The notes below the pieces were generated by a model. That model did no database searches. It was given only the letters and a program-made list of their open reading frames with translations, and was not told where the DNA came from. From positions 1,178,001 to 1,242,000 of the forward strand of contig OZ244967.1 of NCBI GenBank assembly GCA_965222695.1: DNA of 64,000 nt, read 5' to 3'. The translations under genes were made by a program, and so were the position numbers. This document shows positions 24,411-32,273 of the stretch, piece by piece. Each line of letters starts with the position of its first letter. The stretch's first letter is position 1. This DNA is from UBA7957 sp965222695 (GTDB taxonomy: Bacteria > Pseudomonadota > Gammaproteobacteria > Granulosicoccales > Granulosicoccaceae).

Positions 24411-25445
24411 ATGCGCGGTCTGGGTATCTATTCAAACACTTGGCCCATCAGCCTTTCCTTATTCGTGCTGATAATCATACCGTTTATCGGTTTGATTCCC
24501 TCTCCGGTAGCCGGTTCGGAAAACACGGCTGATTCGGTACATGTGTTTGCCACTGTCAACGGTGAAATCATCGAGCACTCGGCTTATCGCAACGCTGTAC
24601 GGGCTGGTGCAAGGCAACGCTTTTATCACGGCAAACCACCGGAAGCTGAAATTTTAGCTTATCAACAGGAAATCAGCGACATGCTGGTGGATCAGATGTT
24701 AATGCATCAGGAGGCCGTCAGGCGTGGAATCAATCCTGATTCACGCAATGTTGAAGTCGAATTAGGCAGACTGATACAGCAGTATGTGGATGTGCCCGGG
24801 CGGGTAAATGAAAAGCAACAGTTAGTCCCATTGCTACGCCAATCGCTGGAACGGCGAGACCGTGTCAGGCAGTTGGAAGAAAGCCTGCGAAATTCAATCG
24901 CCGAGCCTTCAGAAGAAACATTAATTGCGTACTACAAAGCTCACCCGAAAACATTTACTTCCCCCTCCCAGGAACGGGTATCCATTATATTATTGAAGCT
25001 CCCACCCTGGGCCAGCGGCGTTGAATGGGAGGGTAAACGCGAACAGGCAGAAAATATTTACGATGAGCTAAATCAAGGTCTTTCATTTGATGAGGCGGCA
25101 AGGCGCTATTCTGATGATCCGACCGCCGCGTCCGGTGGCGATATGGGATATCTACACACCGGGATGCTCGGTGATGCAGCGGAAGACGCTATCGCAAAAC
25201 TGAACGTCGGAGAGGTTTCACAGGCAGTCGTCTTGCTGGAAGGAGTTGCATTATTTTTATTACGAGATCGGATCGAGTCAAAACTGAATGCATTTGAAAA
25301 AGTACACGAACGAGCGCGCCGGTTATGGATTCGGGAACAAAAAGATCTGATTGTCAAACAGACCAAACAGCGCTTGCGGAACAGTGCGGAAATCCATTAT
25401 TCCGATTCTACCGAGTCTGCAACATGGCCGCGGCGTGATGGCTGA
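24411..25445 (+). CDS. Periplasmic parvulin-type peptidyl-prolyl isomerase
   Basis: A 344-residue protein with an N-terminal signal/anchor segment (residues 12-38) and a SurA-like helical chaperone part (about 45-185). A PPIC domain follows at about 195-295, with ARRYSDDPTAASGGDMGYL and LNVGEVSQAVVLLEGVALFLL, the core parvulin motifs. It probably helps fold or insert an envelope protein; the outer-membrane barrel encoded next is the obvious candidate client. Dedicated isomerases beside porin-cytochrome genes are known from other multihaem loci. The frame has no odd features. Confidence 0.87.
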   Translation: MRGLGIYSNTWPISLSLFVLIIIPFIGLIPSPVAGSENTADSVHVFATVNGEIIEHSAYRNAVRAGARQRFYHGKPPEAEILAYQQEISDMLVDQMLMHQEAVRRGINPDSRNVEVELGRLIQQYVDVPGRVNEKQQLVPLLRQSLERRDRVRQLEESLRNSIAEPSEETLIAYYKAHPKTFTSPSQERVSIILLKLPPWASGVEWEGKREQAENIYDELNQGLSFDEAARRYSDDPTAASGGDMGYLHTGMLGDAAEDAIAKLNVGEVSQAVVLLEGVALFLLRDRIESKLNAFEKVHERARRLWIREQKDLIVKQTKQRLRNSAEIHYSDSTESATWPRRDG

Positions 25446-25502
25446 TCAAGTTGTGTGGTTTCGCGACCGGATTCCCCGGAGGGTGAATACCGGTTTTGGG
25501 TA

Positions 25503-27284
25503 ATGAACAAAGGCACGCTATTGATGTTGACCACGGGTACATTATGCGCAGCAGAGGCAGTTGCCCTGGATTTAGGCTTGCCGCCTGTCCAGTGGTCGGG
25601 CAGGCTTGGGGCTCAGTACCGGCATTTTGTACCCGAGCTGGGTGAAGAAACCGTGCAGCGGTCTTACACTGGTGAGCTTTCAGCCGCAAGCTATATCTGG
25701 CAACCGTGGTTCGGAAATTGGAAGACCCGTCTTGCGGCCACGACAATTCGCAAGGATAATAATACAAGTTCGGAGAGTCTTGTGCTTTCCGGTGAAGGCA
25801 ACGTTAATTTATTCCATTTAAGCCGATTTCCGTTTGAAGCTTATTTTGATGTACGCGACAGCCGGGTTGATATTCTTGATTCTCTGGATCCTGGAAGAGA
25901 GGAACGGTTTGTCCGCTTCGGGATACGCCAGTCATATACGCCCTTGTCCGGTAACGCCCGGGCAGACGTTAATCTGTTTCGCGACGAACGGACTGATTTT
26001 GTGTCCGGTGAAAAAGAAACCGCCAATCATCTGATCGCCAATGCTTTTACTCAACAAGGCCTGCATTATCTCAATGCCAATGTGCAACTTAACGATATCT
26101 CCAGAAACCTTAATTCCTTCGAGCAATTTGATTATCAAACTAATTTTCTGCATACCTACACACCAAATACGCATTTTACCCTGACCAATACAGCTTCGTA
26201 CGGAGAAACCGACGTTGACAGCGAAACGGAAGATACTCGTATTTCTCGTGCCCGAATCGGATCGAATTTTTTGTGGCGTAACGAGTCCGAAAAAGTTCCG
26301 CTAAGATTGCGTGGCGATCTGAGTCATGAGTCAGAAAACCTTGAATCCAGGCTGAGCGATGACGGTAATATCGAAGAAACTCGCGGTTCGCTGGGTTTGT
26401 TTTACCTTCCCACCCGGCAATGGCGTTTCGGGCTTGAGGGCGGAGGCCGCCGATTGGCAGGCGATGCGGACGAAGTTCGCACTTATCAAGCTGCAACTGC
26501 CGATTATCATTCGCTTATTTATCCGTGGGGCAAGTTCGAATACAATTACAACACCGGTGCCGGAGTGCGCCATGAACAAAGTACTATCTCTGAAAACGAA
26601 AAAATTCTGAACGCCAGATTTTCGCATAATTTAAATCGAAGCTGGGTGTATCGGTTTAGGGTTCCGGTGGCGAACTCCTTGAGTCTGGGGCAGGATTTTT
26701 TACACGATAATTCCAGTCTTCACGGTGAATTGAATACCCTGGTTCACCGTTTGTCCTACAGCATCAGTGCCGCGACTGAAAAACACACATCGAATCTGCA
26801 TTTTGTCGCCTATGATTCGAGAACCCGGGGACGAACCCGATTGGACACACAAAGTTTGAGCCTGATCGGTGTGCACAATTATCGCATGACGAGGCATTCC
26901 GATTTCAGTCTGAACTACAACATCAGTATTTCACGGCAGCAGGGAAGCAGCGACCCTGCGGAGGATGAAGACGTGTCATTTTCCCCGTTTGAGGATAATT
27001 CGGAGGAACCGATCGAATCCAGCAGCGTAGAGGCAATATACCGTCACAATAGGCTTTTCCGCGTACGCAATCTGCGTTTTCTCAGCCGCTTGCGCGCGTC
27101 TACCGATTCGGTAACGCCGAATGGTTTCTCAACATCCCAGGAAAGTGACGTACTTTGGGAAAACCGTTTGAGCTACGTCATTGGCAAACTGGATATGGAG
27201 TTCAGAACACTAAGCGTAGATCGTCCTGCTGTTGAGCGGGGAGGTTCTCACACCTTTATCTTTACGATAAACCGGCTGTTTTAG
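25503..27284 (+). CDS. Large outer-membrane beta-barrel protein
   Basis: A 593-residue protein from ATG 25503, chosen over the GTG at 25455 because it opens directly into a signal peptide (cleavage near AVA, residue 21). The mature chain is almost entirely alternating amphipathic strands with acidic turns (for example RLSDDGNIEETRG and DPAEDEDVS) and ends FTINRLF, with the terminal Phe of barrel proteins. No CXXCH is present. I do not recognise the exact family. Its size and its place among cytochromes suggest the porin sleeve of a porin-cytochrome conduit, analogous to MtrB/PioB but without visible sequence match. Confidence 0.7.
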   Translation: MNKGTLLMLTTGTLCAAEAVALDLGLPPVQWSGRLGAQYRHFVPELGEETVQRSYTGELSAASYIWQPWFGNWKTRLAATTIRKDNNTSSESLVLSGEGNVNLFHLSRFPFEAYFDVRDSRVDILDSLDPGREERFVRFGIRQSYTPLSGNARADVNLFRDERTDFVSGEKETANHLIANAFTQQGLHYLNANVQLNDISRNLNSFEQFDYQTNFLHTYTPNTHFTLTNTASYGETDVDSETEDTRISRARIGSNFLWRNESEKVPLRLRGDLSHESENLESRLSDDGNIEETRGSLGLFYLPTRQWRFGLEGGGRRLAGDADEVRTYQAATADYHSLIYPWGKFEYNYNTGAGVRHEQSTISENEKILNARFSHNLNRSWVYRFRVPVANSLSLGQDFLHDNSSLHGELNTLVHRLSYSISAATEKHTSNLHFVAYDSRTRGRTRLDTQSLSLIGVHNYRMTRHSDFSLNYNISISRQQGSSDPAEDEDVSFSPFEDNSEEPIESSSVEAIYRHNRLFRVRNLRFLSRLRASTDSVTPNGFSTSQESDVLWENRLSYVIGKLDMEFRTLSVDRPAVERGGSHTFIFTINRLF

Positions 27285-27318
27285 CTTTGCGCGCACTTGC
27301 ACTTGCAGGAGGTATTTT

Positions 27319-27717
27319 ATGCGCTTTTACATACTGATGCTGATTTGCGGCATGTTTCTGTTGTTGCAGGGAATTATGCCAGGAAATGTCGCAAAAGCGG
27401 AATATGGAGATGTGGTTATCAATAACTATTCCGACGATGCCGGTATGCGGCCTGTCGTATTCCCTCATTGGTTTCATCGCATTCGATTTCGATGCAAAGT
27501 TTGCCATGCAGATCTGGGCTTCAAATTCAAAGCGGGCGGAAATGATATCACCATGCTGAAAATAATCGATGGGGAGTACTGTGGATCCTGCCACAATGGA
27601 GATATCGCCTGGTCCGTAGAAAACTGCAATATGTGTCACTCAGGCAAACCCGGAACGGAAACTCAGGTGCATGAGAGTACTCTGCAGAAACTGCTGGCAC
27701 CGTCAGCGGTAAAATAG
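27319..27717 (+). CDS. Small trihaem c7-type cytochrome (type A, copy 1)
   Basis: A 132-residue periplasmic protein with a signal peptide (cleavage near AKA, residue 30) and AGGAGG 7 bp before the ATG. It has three haem motifs (CKVCH, CGSCH, CNMCH) in about 70 residues, with additional His in VVFPHWFHRIRFR before the first. This compact layout is that of c7-type trihaem domains with bis-His haems. The gene at 30811 is a close paralogue, sharing the EYGDVV lead-in and the GMRPVVFPHWFHRIRF block. It probably acts as a periplasmic electron carrier. Confidence 0.87.
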   Translation: MRFYILMLICGMFLLLQGIMPGNVAKAEYGDVVINNYSDDAGMRPVVFPHWFHRIRFRCKVCHADLGFKFKAGGNDITMLKIIDGEYCGSCHNGDIAWSVENCNMCHSGKPGTETQVHESTLQKLLAPSAVK

Positions 27718-27727
27718 GGGAATCCTA

Positions 27728-28510
27728 ATGAAAAACGTTGTTTCTTTAATGTCTGCATCTTTATTGGTGTTGATCATAGGATTTCCGGCCTACGGTCAAC
27801 AGAACATGGAAAATAGCAAAACTAACAACCCGGGAAGTTCTCAGTCGGTAACTGCCGCTGGCACCGATGTGTCGACGACATCGCAGAAAGGGGATTCAGC
27901 CACAACAGCTCAAAATGTGCAAACGAAACCCGTCAGTAACGCTCAGGACAAACAAGCAACCAATAACAAGGCTGCAAGCAGTGCAAAGAAGAAGCCCAGG
28001 GCCAACACCGGAGTTAACCGTTTTAATCGCTTGCTCAAGCCCCCCTCACAACGAAATCTACCGCCCGCGAAAGACGGTATTCATGATCCGGTGAATGATG
28101 GTACTTTGGCACTTCAACCGCCCAAGGACGCTTTCGATGCGCTGCCAAAAGCCAATTCGGGAAATCGGGTGGATTGGGTATCAGCCCTGGAGGACGGTGC
28201 GATCAATCCCCGCTTCGATCGTATTGATCCGGTAAAACAGGCGATCACTCTCGATCTGAATATTGTCCGGGAAGTCAAGGGCAGTATGCCGGACGTTGTA
28301 TATCCCCATAAAGAGCATACCGAATGGCTGGATTGCTCAAATTGCCATCCCGCGATATTCGTTCCGAAAAAAGGTGCAAACAATATCAGCATGGCATCCA
28401 TTCTCCTGGGGCAGCAATGCGGAGTTTGCCACGGTAAAGTAGCGTTCCCGGTATCGGAATGCAGAAAATGCCATTCGAAAAACAAACCTGTCACTGCAGA
28501 GCGAAAATAA
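27728..28510 (+). CDS. Trihaem cytochrome with Gln/Asn/Thr-rich linker (type B, copy 1)
   Basis: A 260-residue secreted protein. A signal peptide (to about residue 22) is followed by about 75 residues rich in Gln, Asn, Ser, Thr and Lys that are probably disordered. The type B domain then has GNRVDWVSALEDGAINPR and three haem motifs (CSNCH, CGVCH, CRKCH), with PHKEHTEWLD before the first. It is homologous to the cytochromes at 30247 and 18889. The linker is long here and in the 18889 copy but almost absent in the 30247 copy. It starts 10 bp after the type A cytochrome gene. Confidence 0.86.
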   Translation: MKNVVSLMSASLLVLIIGFPAYGQQNMENSKTNNPGSSQSVTAAGTDVSTTSQKGDSATTAQNVQTKPVSNAQDKQATNNKAASSAKKKPRANTGVNRFNRLLKPPSQRNLPPAKDGIHDPVNDGTLALQPPKDAFDALPKANSGNRVDWVSALEDGAINPRFDRIDPVKQAITLDLNIVREVKGSMPDVVYPHKEHTEWLDCSNCHPAIFVPKKGANNISMASILLGQQCGVCHGKVAFPVSECRKCHSKNKPVTAERK

Positions 28511-29341
28511 ATGCGTGTTCGAGCCTTATTTTTATTAACCATCTTTATACTGGGTACTCACGCGGGTAAGGCGGAAACCCAGGAAAATTCACCCAATGCT
28601 GAATTGCTTAAACGAAAACTGAAACTCGGCGCAGTTTTGTTGGAAAGGCTGAAGGAAGGCGATACGGCAAAGCTGAACGCGGAACTTGCGGATCTGGAGT
28701 CATTGCTTGAACAGGGAGAGCTGAAACAGGTTAGCCAGAATATCGATGGCTTAGTCGCCCGGATCAGCGACAAATACAGGGCGAGAAGCGGGCGACAGCA
28801 AGAGCGTGTACAGATGGACAGGGTGCGTTACCTGGCGCGCAAGTCGGAGCTGGATCTCTTTAAAGAAGGGTTTGATGCCGAACTGGCAGAACAAAACGCG
28901 GATATGGAGCCATTGCTTAACCGGTTCAGTTTTGACACACGTGTCAAACGCGCTGAAGAGCTGGCCGAAAGCGGGCAGTATTCCGCCGCTTACCTGGTAC
29001 TTGAAGGAGCATACAATCAGTTGCTCTATGCCATCAAAGGGCTGCGAGACAATCAAACGGTGGAATACAAGTTGGTTTTTAACAGCCCTCAGGAAGAGTA
29101 TGAATATGAACAGCGGCGATATAACAGTCAGCGACTGTTGCTCGCCATGACAATGCAAGAGCGAGAATTAAACAGCGATACACGGGAACGGCTGCGCAGT
29201 GGAATGGAGAAAGCCGCGTCCATGCACGCAAAGGCCGATGCCTTGGCTGCAGAGAATCTATTTCACGAGGCGATAAAACAGGAAGAAGAGGCTATCGACG
29301 CCCTGGGTTCACTATTGCAACTTGTCGGTTATTTTTTTTAA
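28511..29341 (+). CDS. Periplasmic coiled-coil protein, unknown family (copy 1)
   Basis: A 276-residue protein with a signal peptide (cleavage near GKA, residue 20). The rest is Leu/Glu/Lys/Arg-rich helix with heptad character (for example LLERLKEGDTAKLNAELADLE). Cys and haem motifs are absent. The last 100 residues, from YKLVFNSPQEEYEYEQRRYNS, align with the C-terminal third of the next gene. I do not recognise a family. It begins at the base after the stop of the upstream cytochrome and sits in the centre of a symmetrical cytochrome set, so a scaffold, spacer or chaperone role for the cytochromes is possible. Confidence 0.6.
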   Translation: MRVRALFLLTIFILGTHAGKAETQENSPNAELLKRKLKLGAVLLERLKEGDTAKLNAELADLESLLEQGELKQVSQNIDGLVARISDKYRARSGRQQERVQMDRVRYLARKSELDLFKEGFDAELAEQNADMEPLLNRFSFDTRVKRAEELAESGQYSAAYLVLEGAYNQLLYAIKGLRDNQTVEYKLVFNSPQEEYEYEQRRYNSQRLLLAMTMQERELNSDTRERLRSGMEKAASMHAKADALAAENLFHEAIKQEEEAIDALGSLLQLVGYFF

Positions 29342-29357
29342 TAAGGAGGATTGTTCG

Positions 29358-30239
29358 ATGCAATTCCGAATTATCATCATGGTGATAAGTATATTGGCGG
29401 GTTTTGCACTATCTATGGCGCCGGTTCGGGCCGAAGAAGTGAAAGAGCCAGGTTTTTCCGATGATAAAGCCGCGGTTAAAAGCCGTATGGACAATGTGCG
29501 AAATCTGGTTAACACCTCCTCGGGTGCAAAGAGGGTACAGCAAGGCAGTGAAGAGGCAAAATCTTTGCGTAAACAGGCCACCGAACACCTTGCTCGAGCG
29601 GAAACACTTTTTGAAAAAGGCGATATGGAGACTGCCAACAGTGCACTGCACGACGCCACCATCGCTATGTTTCAGGCCATACGTAGCGTTGGGTCCGGAA
29701 AGGCGGGAAGAGATAAGTTGATGCAGGACTATCGCAATAAGCGCTCCAGTCTCGATGCGCTGTTAGAGGCTCTAAAACGTGTAGCGGAGGAAAAGAATAT
29801 AGACCCTGAAGGGGTTTCCAAAATTACAGCCCAGGCCCTTGAGGCCGATAGCCTGGCGGACACGGGTAATCTACAACAAGCCCGCGTACTATTGGATAAA
29901 TCCTATGATTCGGTGAAGCTGGAAGTCGAAAAACTGCGGTCGGGTGACACGCTTGTCCGCTCATTGGAATTTGCCAGCAAAGAAGAAGAATACGCTTACG
30001 AATTGGATCGCAATGATACACACCAGATGCTGGTAAAGTTACTGCTGGAAGACAAGCAACTCGATTCTCAGGGGCAGGGGCAGGTCGATGCATTTCTGGC
30101 CGAAGCGAAACAGCTAAGAGGCAGGGCGGAGCAACAGTCGGCGGAAGGCGGATATGAAAAAGGCATAGAGTTACTCGAAGAATCGACCAAACAAATTGTT
30201 CGGGCTATAAGGCGGGCCGGCGTTTATATTCCGGGTTAG
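29358..30239 (+). CDS. Periplasmic coiled-coil protein, unknown family (copy 2)
   Basis: A 293-residue protein from ATG 29358, preceded by AAGGAGG (29342-29348); an earlier in-frame start overlaps the previous gene and lacks a signal. The signal peptide ends near VRA (residue 26). The remainder is charged helix. The C-terminal segment SLEFASKEEEYAYELDRNDTH matches the corresponding part of copy 1, and both end in a short hydrophobic tail (GVYIPG here, LVGYFF there). Haem motifs are absent. It is clearly a paralogue of the upstream gene, and its function is unknown. Confidence 0.6.
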   Translation: MQFRIIIMVISILAGFALSMAPVRAEEVKEPGFSDDKAAVKSRMDNVRNLVNTSSGAKRVQQGSEEAKSLRKQATEHLARAETLFEKGDMETANSALHDATIAMFQAIRSVGSGKAGRDKLMQDYRNKRSSLDALLEALKRVAEEKNIDPEGVSKITAQALEADSLADTGNLQQARVLLDKSYDSVKLEVEKLRSGDTLVRSLEFASKEEEYAYELDRNDTHQMLVKLLLEDKQLDSQGQGQVDAFLAEAKQLRGRAEQQSAEGGYEKGIELLEESTKQIVRAIRRAGVYIPG

Positions 30240-30246
30240 GGGCGGG

Positions 30247-30804
30247 ATGATGGGTCACGCAGGCTTCCAACAAATATTATCGACTGCCTCGTTGGTTGGA
30301 ACCTTTTTCGTGCTGGCATCACGGCCGGTTTTCGCCGAGGGTTGGAAACCACTCACCGGTGATGGTGTCCATGATAGCTCTAATCCCGCCCTTTTTTTAC
30401 TTCAGGATCCTGCCGATGCCCTATCCAGCCTGCCGCCGGATGCGGCGGGTAACAGAGTAAGATGGGTAAAGGCACTGGAAGATGGATACATCAATCCACG
30501 TACCAATATACAACCGGATACAGAAATAGAAGTATTGGATCTGGATATCATCATGCCGCGGACCGGTTCGGCAAAATATGTTCTTTTTCCTCATAAAGCG
30601 CACACGGAATGGCTGGACTGTTCCAATTGCCATGAATCGATTTTCATATCCGAAGCGGGAGCGACGCCTGTAACCATGCTGCAGATACTGTCGGGAGAAT
30701 ACTGTGGCAGATGCCACGGCGCTGTTGCTTTTCCCCTTACAGAATGTGACCGCTGTCACAGTGTCAATTCCCGTACCGTGTCCGGAGCGGTAGAGAGGAA
30801 ATGA
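30247..30804 (+). CDS. Trihaem c-type cytochrome (type B, copy 2)
   Basis: A 185-residue secreted protein with a signal peptide (cleavage near VFA, residue 30). The type B domain follows almost at once: DGVHDSSNPALFLLQDPADA, GNRVRWVKALEDGYINPR, then PHKAHTEWLDCSNCH, CGRCH and CDRCH. It is the compact version of the cytochromes at 27728 and 18889, lacking their disordered linkers. The short spacing (8 bp after the coiled-coil gene, 6 bp before the next cytochrome) places it in the same transcript. Confidence 0.87.
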   Translation: MMGHAGFQQILSTASLVGTFFVLASRPVFAEGWKPLTGDGVHDSSNPALFLLQDPADALSSLPPDAAGNRVRWVKALEDGYINPRTNIQPDTEIEVLDLDIIMPRTGSAKYVLFPHKAHTEWLDCSNCHESIFISEAGATPVTMLQILSGEYCGRCHGAVAFPLTECDRCHSVNSRTVSGAVERK

Positions 30805-30810
30805 GGCGAT

Positions 30811-31191
30811 ATGGGACCATTATACCGGAATCTGCTCGGTGGAATATTGGCAAGCGTAATGGTGTTTACAGATGCAGGCGCTGAATATGGCGACGTCGTA
30901 TTAAACCGCTATGCGGAAAAAGGCGGAATGCGTCCGGTCGTCTTTCCGCACTGGTTCCATCGGATACGATTCAGATGCAAGGTTTGTCACAATGAACTCG
31001 GGTTTGAAATGAGGGCCGGCGCCAACCATGTCACCATGTCGGACATAATCGAGGGCAGATTCTGCGGCATGTGCCATAACGGTCAAATTGCCTGGACGGT
31101 TGAAAACTGCGACTTGTGTCACAGTGGCCGTCCGGGGCTGAAGAGCGGAATATTCGGAAGTCATCAAACGGGAGGACCGGGCAGGTGGTAG
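30811..31191 (+). CDS. Small trihaem c7-type cytochrome (type A, copy 2)
   Basis: A 126-residue paralogue of the protein at 27319, with haem motifs CKVCH, CGMCH and CDLCH and the same GMRPVVFPHWFHRIRFR block. The signal peptide is short and ends near the AEYGDVV segment. With the type B gene before it, this repeats the A-B pair at 27319/27728 in reversed order around the two coiled-coil genes. Its last codons overlap the start of the NHL lipoprotein gene. Confidence 0.86.
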   Translation: MGPLYRNLLGGILASVMVFTDAGAEYGDVVLNRYAEKGGMRPVVFPHWFHRIRFRCKVCHNELGFEMRAGANHVTMSDIIEGRFCGMCHNGQIAWTVENCDLCHSGRPGLKSGIFGSHQTGGPGRW

Positions 31192-32273
31192 AACACGGAA
31201 TCGTGGTGAAGATCGTACCGATTGCGGTTTTAATGCTCATGCTTAATGCGTGTGCCGAACTGCCGAAAAAATTTCACTATAATACAACTCAGGAGGACGC
31301 TGAGCGTGCCGTTATCGTGTGGCCGGAAGCGGGGGATGTACCGCGCTTTGCCTATATCGGCGAATTGCTTGGCGAACCAAACTTTCGGACTGATTCATCT
31401 CATTCCTATGGTCTCGGGCAGCGCGCGCTGGCCTGGATAAGCGGGTTGGAATTGGGCAGTTCGGAGAAACCGGTTTTGCTGCAACGGCCGCAGGGAGGAA
31501 CGGCGGATGCGTCAGGGCGAATCTATGTCAGCGATGTCAGTCGTCAGGCAGTATTTGTGTTTGACACTGATTCGGGCGAGCTGTTGCTCTGGGAATGGGC
31601 GGATGATTCGCGCCGCTTCCGCTCGCCGGTAGGTGTGGCGGTGCGCGGCGACGGGGAAGTGCTGGTCGCGGACGCGGAACTCGGACGCGTTGTTCGTCTG
31701 TCCGCCGAAGGCCAGCCCCTGGGCGCTTTGGGCAGCGCAGAGCTTAAACGGCCAACCGGCCTTGCGGTGGATTCGCGGGACGGCAATATCTATGTCGCCG
31801 ACACACAGGATAATGCTATTAAAGTATTCGACGGTCAGGGCCGCCTGCAAAGGGAGTTCGGTTCGGGGGGCAACGAAGACGCGCAACTTAATTCTCCTAC
31901 TTATCTGACGGTTTCCGGTGGCAAGGTCTATGTTACTGACACTTTAAATGCAAGAGTGCAGATTTATAATACCCAGGGACATCTGCTACAAACCATCGGC
32001 GAACGTGGTTTATATATCGGAAATCTCACTCGTCCCAAGGGGGTGGCGGTCAGTGACGACGGTTTGATTTATATCGTTGAGTCCTACTATGACCATCTTT
32101 TGATTTACGATGACCAGGGACGGTTTCTTTTACCTTTAGGAGGGGCCGGCGCGGCACCGGGGCAATTTTCCTTACCGGCCGGGGTATGGATTGACCGGAA
32201 GGGACGTGTTTATGTTTCCGATATGCTGAATGGAAGAGTGTCCGTATTTCAGTTTTTGGGAGCGGATACATGA
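31185..32273 (+). CDS. NHL-repeat six-bladed beta-propeller lipoprotein
   Basis: A 362-residue lipoprotein from GTG 31185, which is 8 bp after GGAGGA (31171-31176) and opens a lipoprotein signal (lipobox LNAC, Cys23). The six blades have cores YVSDVSRQAV, LVADAELGRV, YVADTQDNAI, YVTDTLNARV, YIVESYYDHL and YVSDMLNGRV. It is a paralogue of the NHL protein at 19890; both follow the lipid anchor with a VxPRFxYIGE or APRLFFERS type lead-in. It probably scaffolds or docks cytochromes at a membrane surface. It overlaps both neighbours. Confidence 0.85.
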   Translation: MVEHGIVVKIVPIAVLMLMLNACAELPKKFHYNTTQEDAERAVIVWPEAGDVPRFAYIGELLGEPNFRTDSSHSYGLGQRALAWISGLELGSSEKPVLLQRPQGGTADASGRIYVSDVSRQAVFVFDTDSGELLLWEWADDSRRFRSPVGVAVRGDGEVLVADAELGRVVRLSAEGQPLGALGSAELKRPTGLAVDSRDGNIYVADTQDNAIKVFDGQGRLQREFGSGGNEDAQLNSPTYLTVSGGKVYVTDTLNARVQIYNTQGHLLQTIGERGLYIGNLTRPKGVAVSDDGLIYIVESYYDHLLIYDDQGRFLLPLGGAGAAPGQFSLPAGVWIDRKGRVYVSDMLNGRVSVFQFLGADT

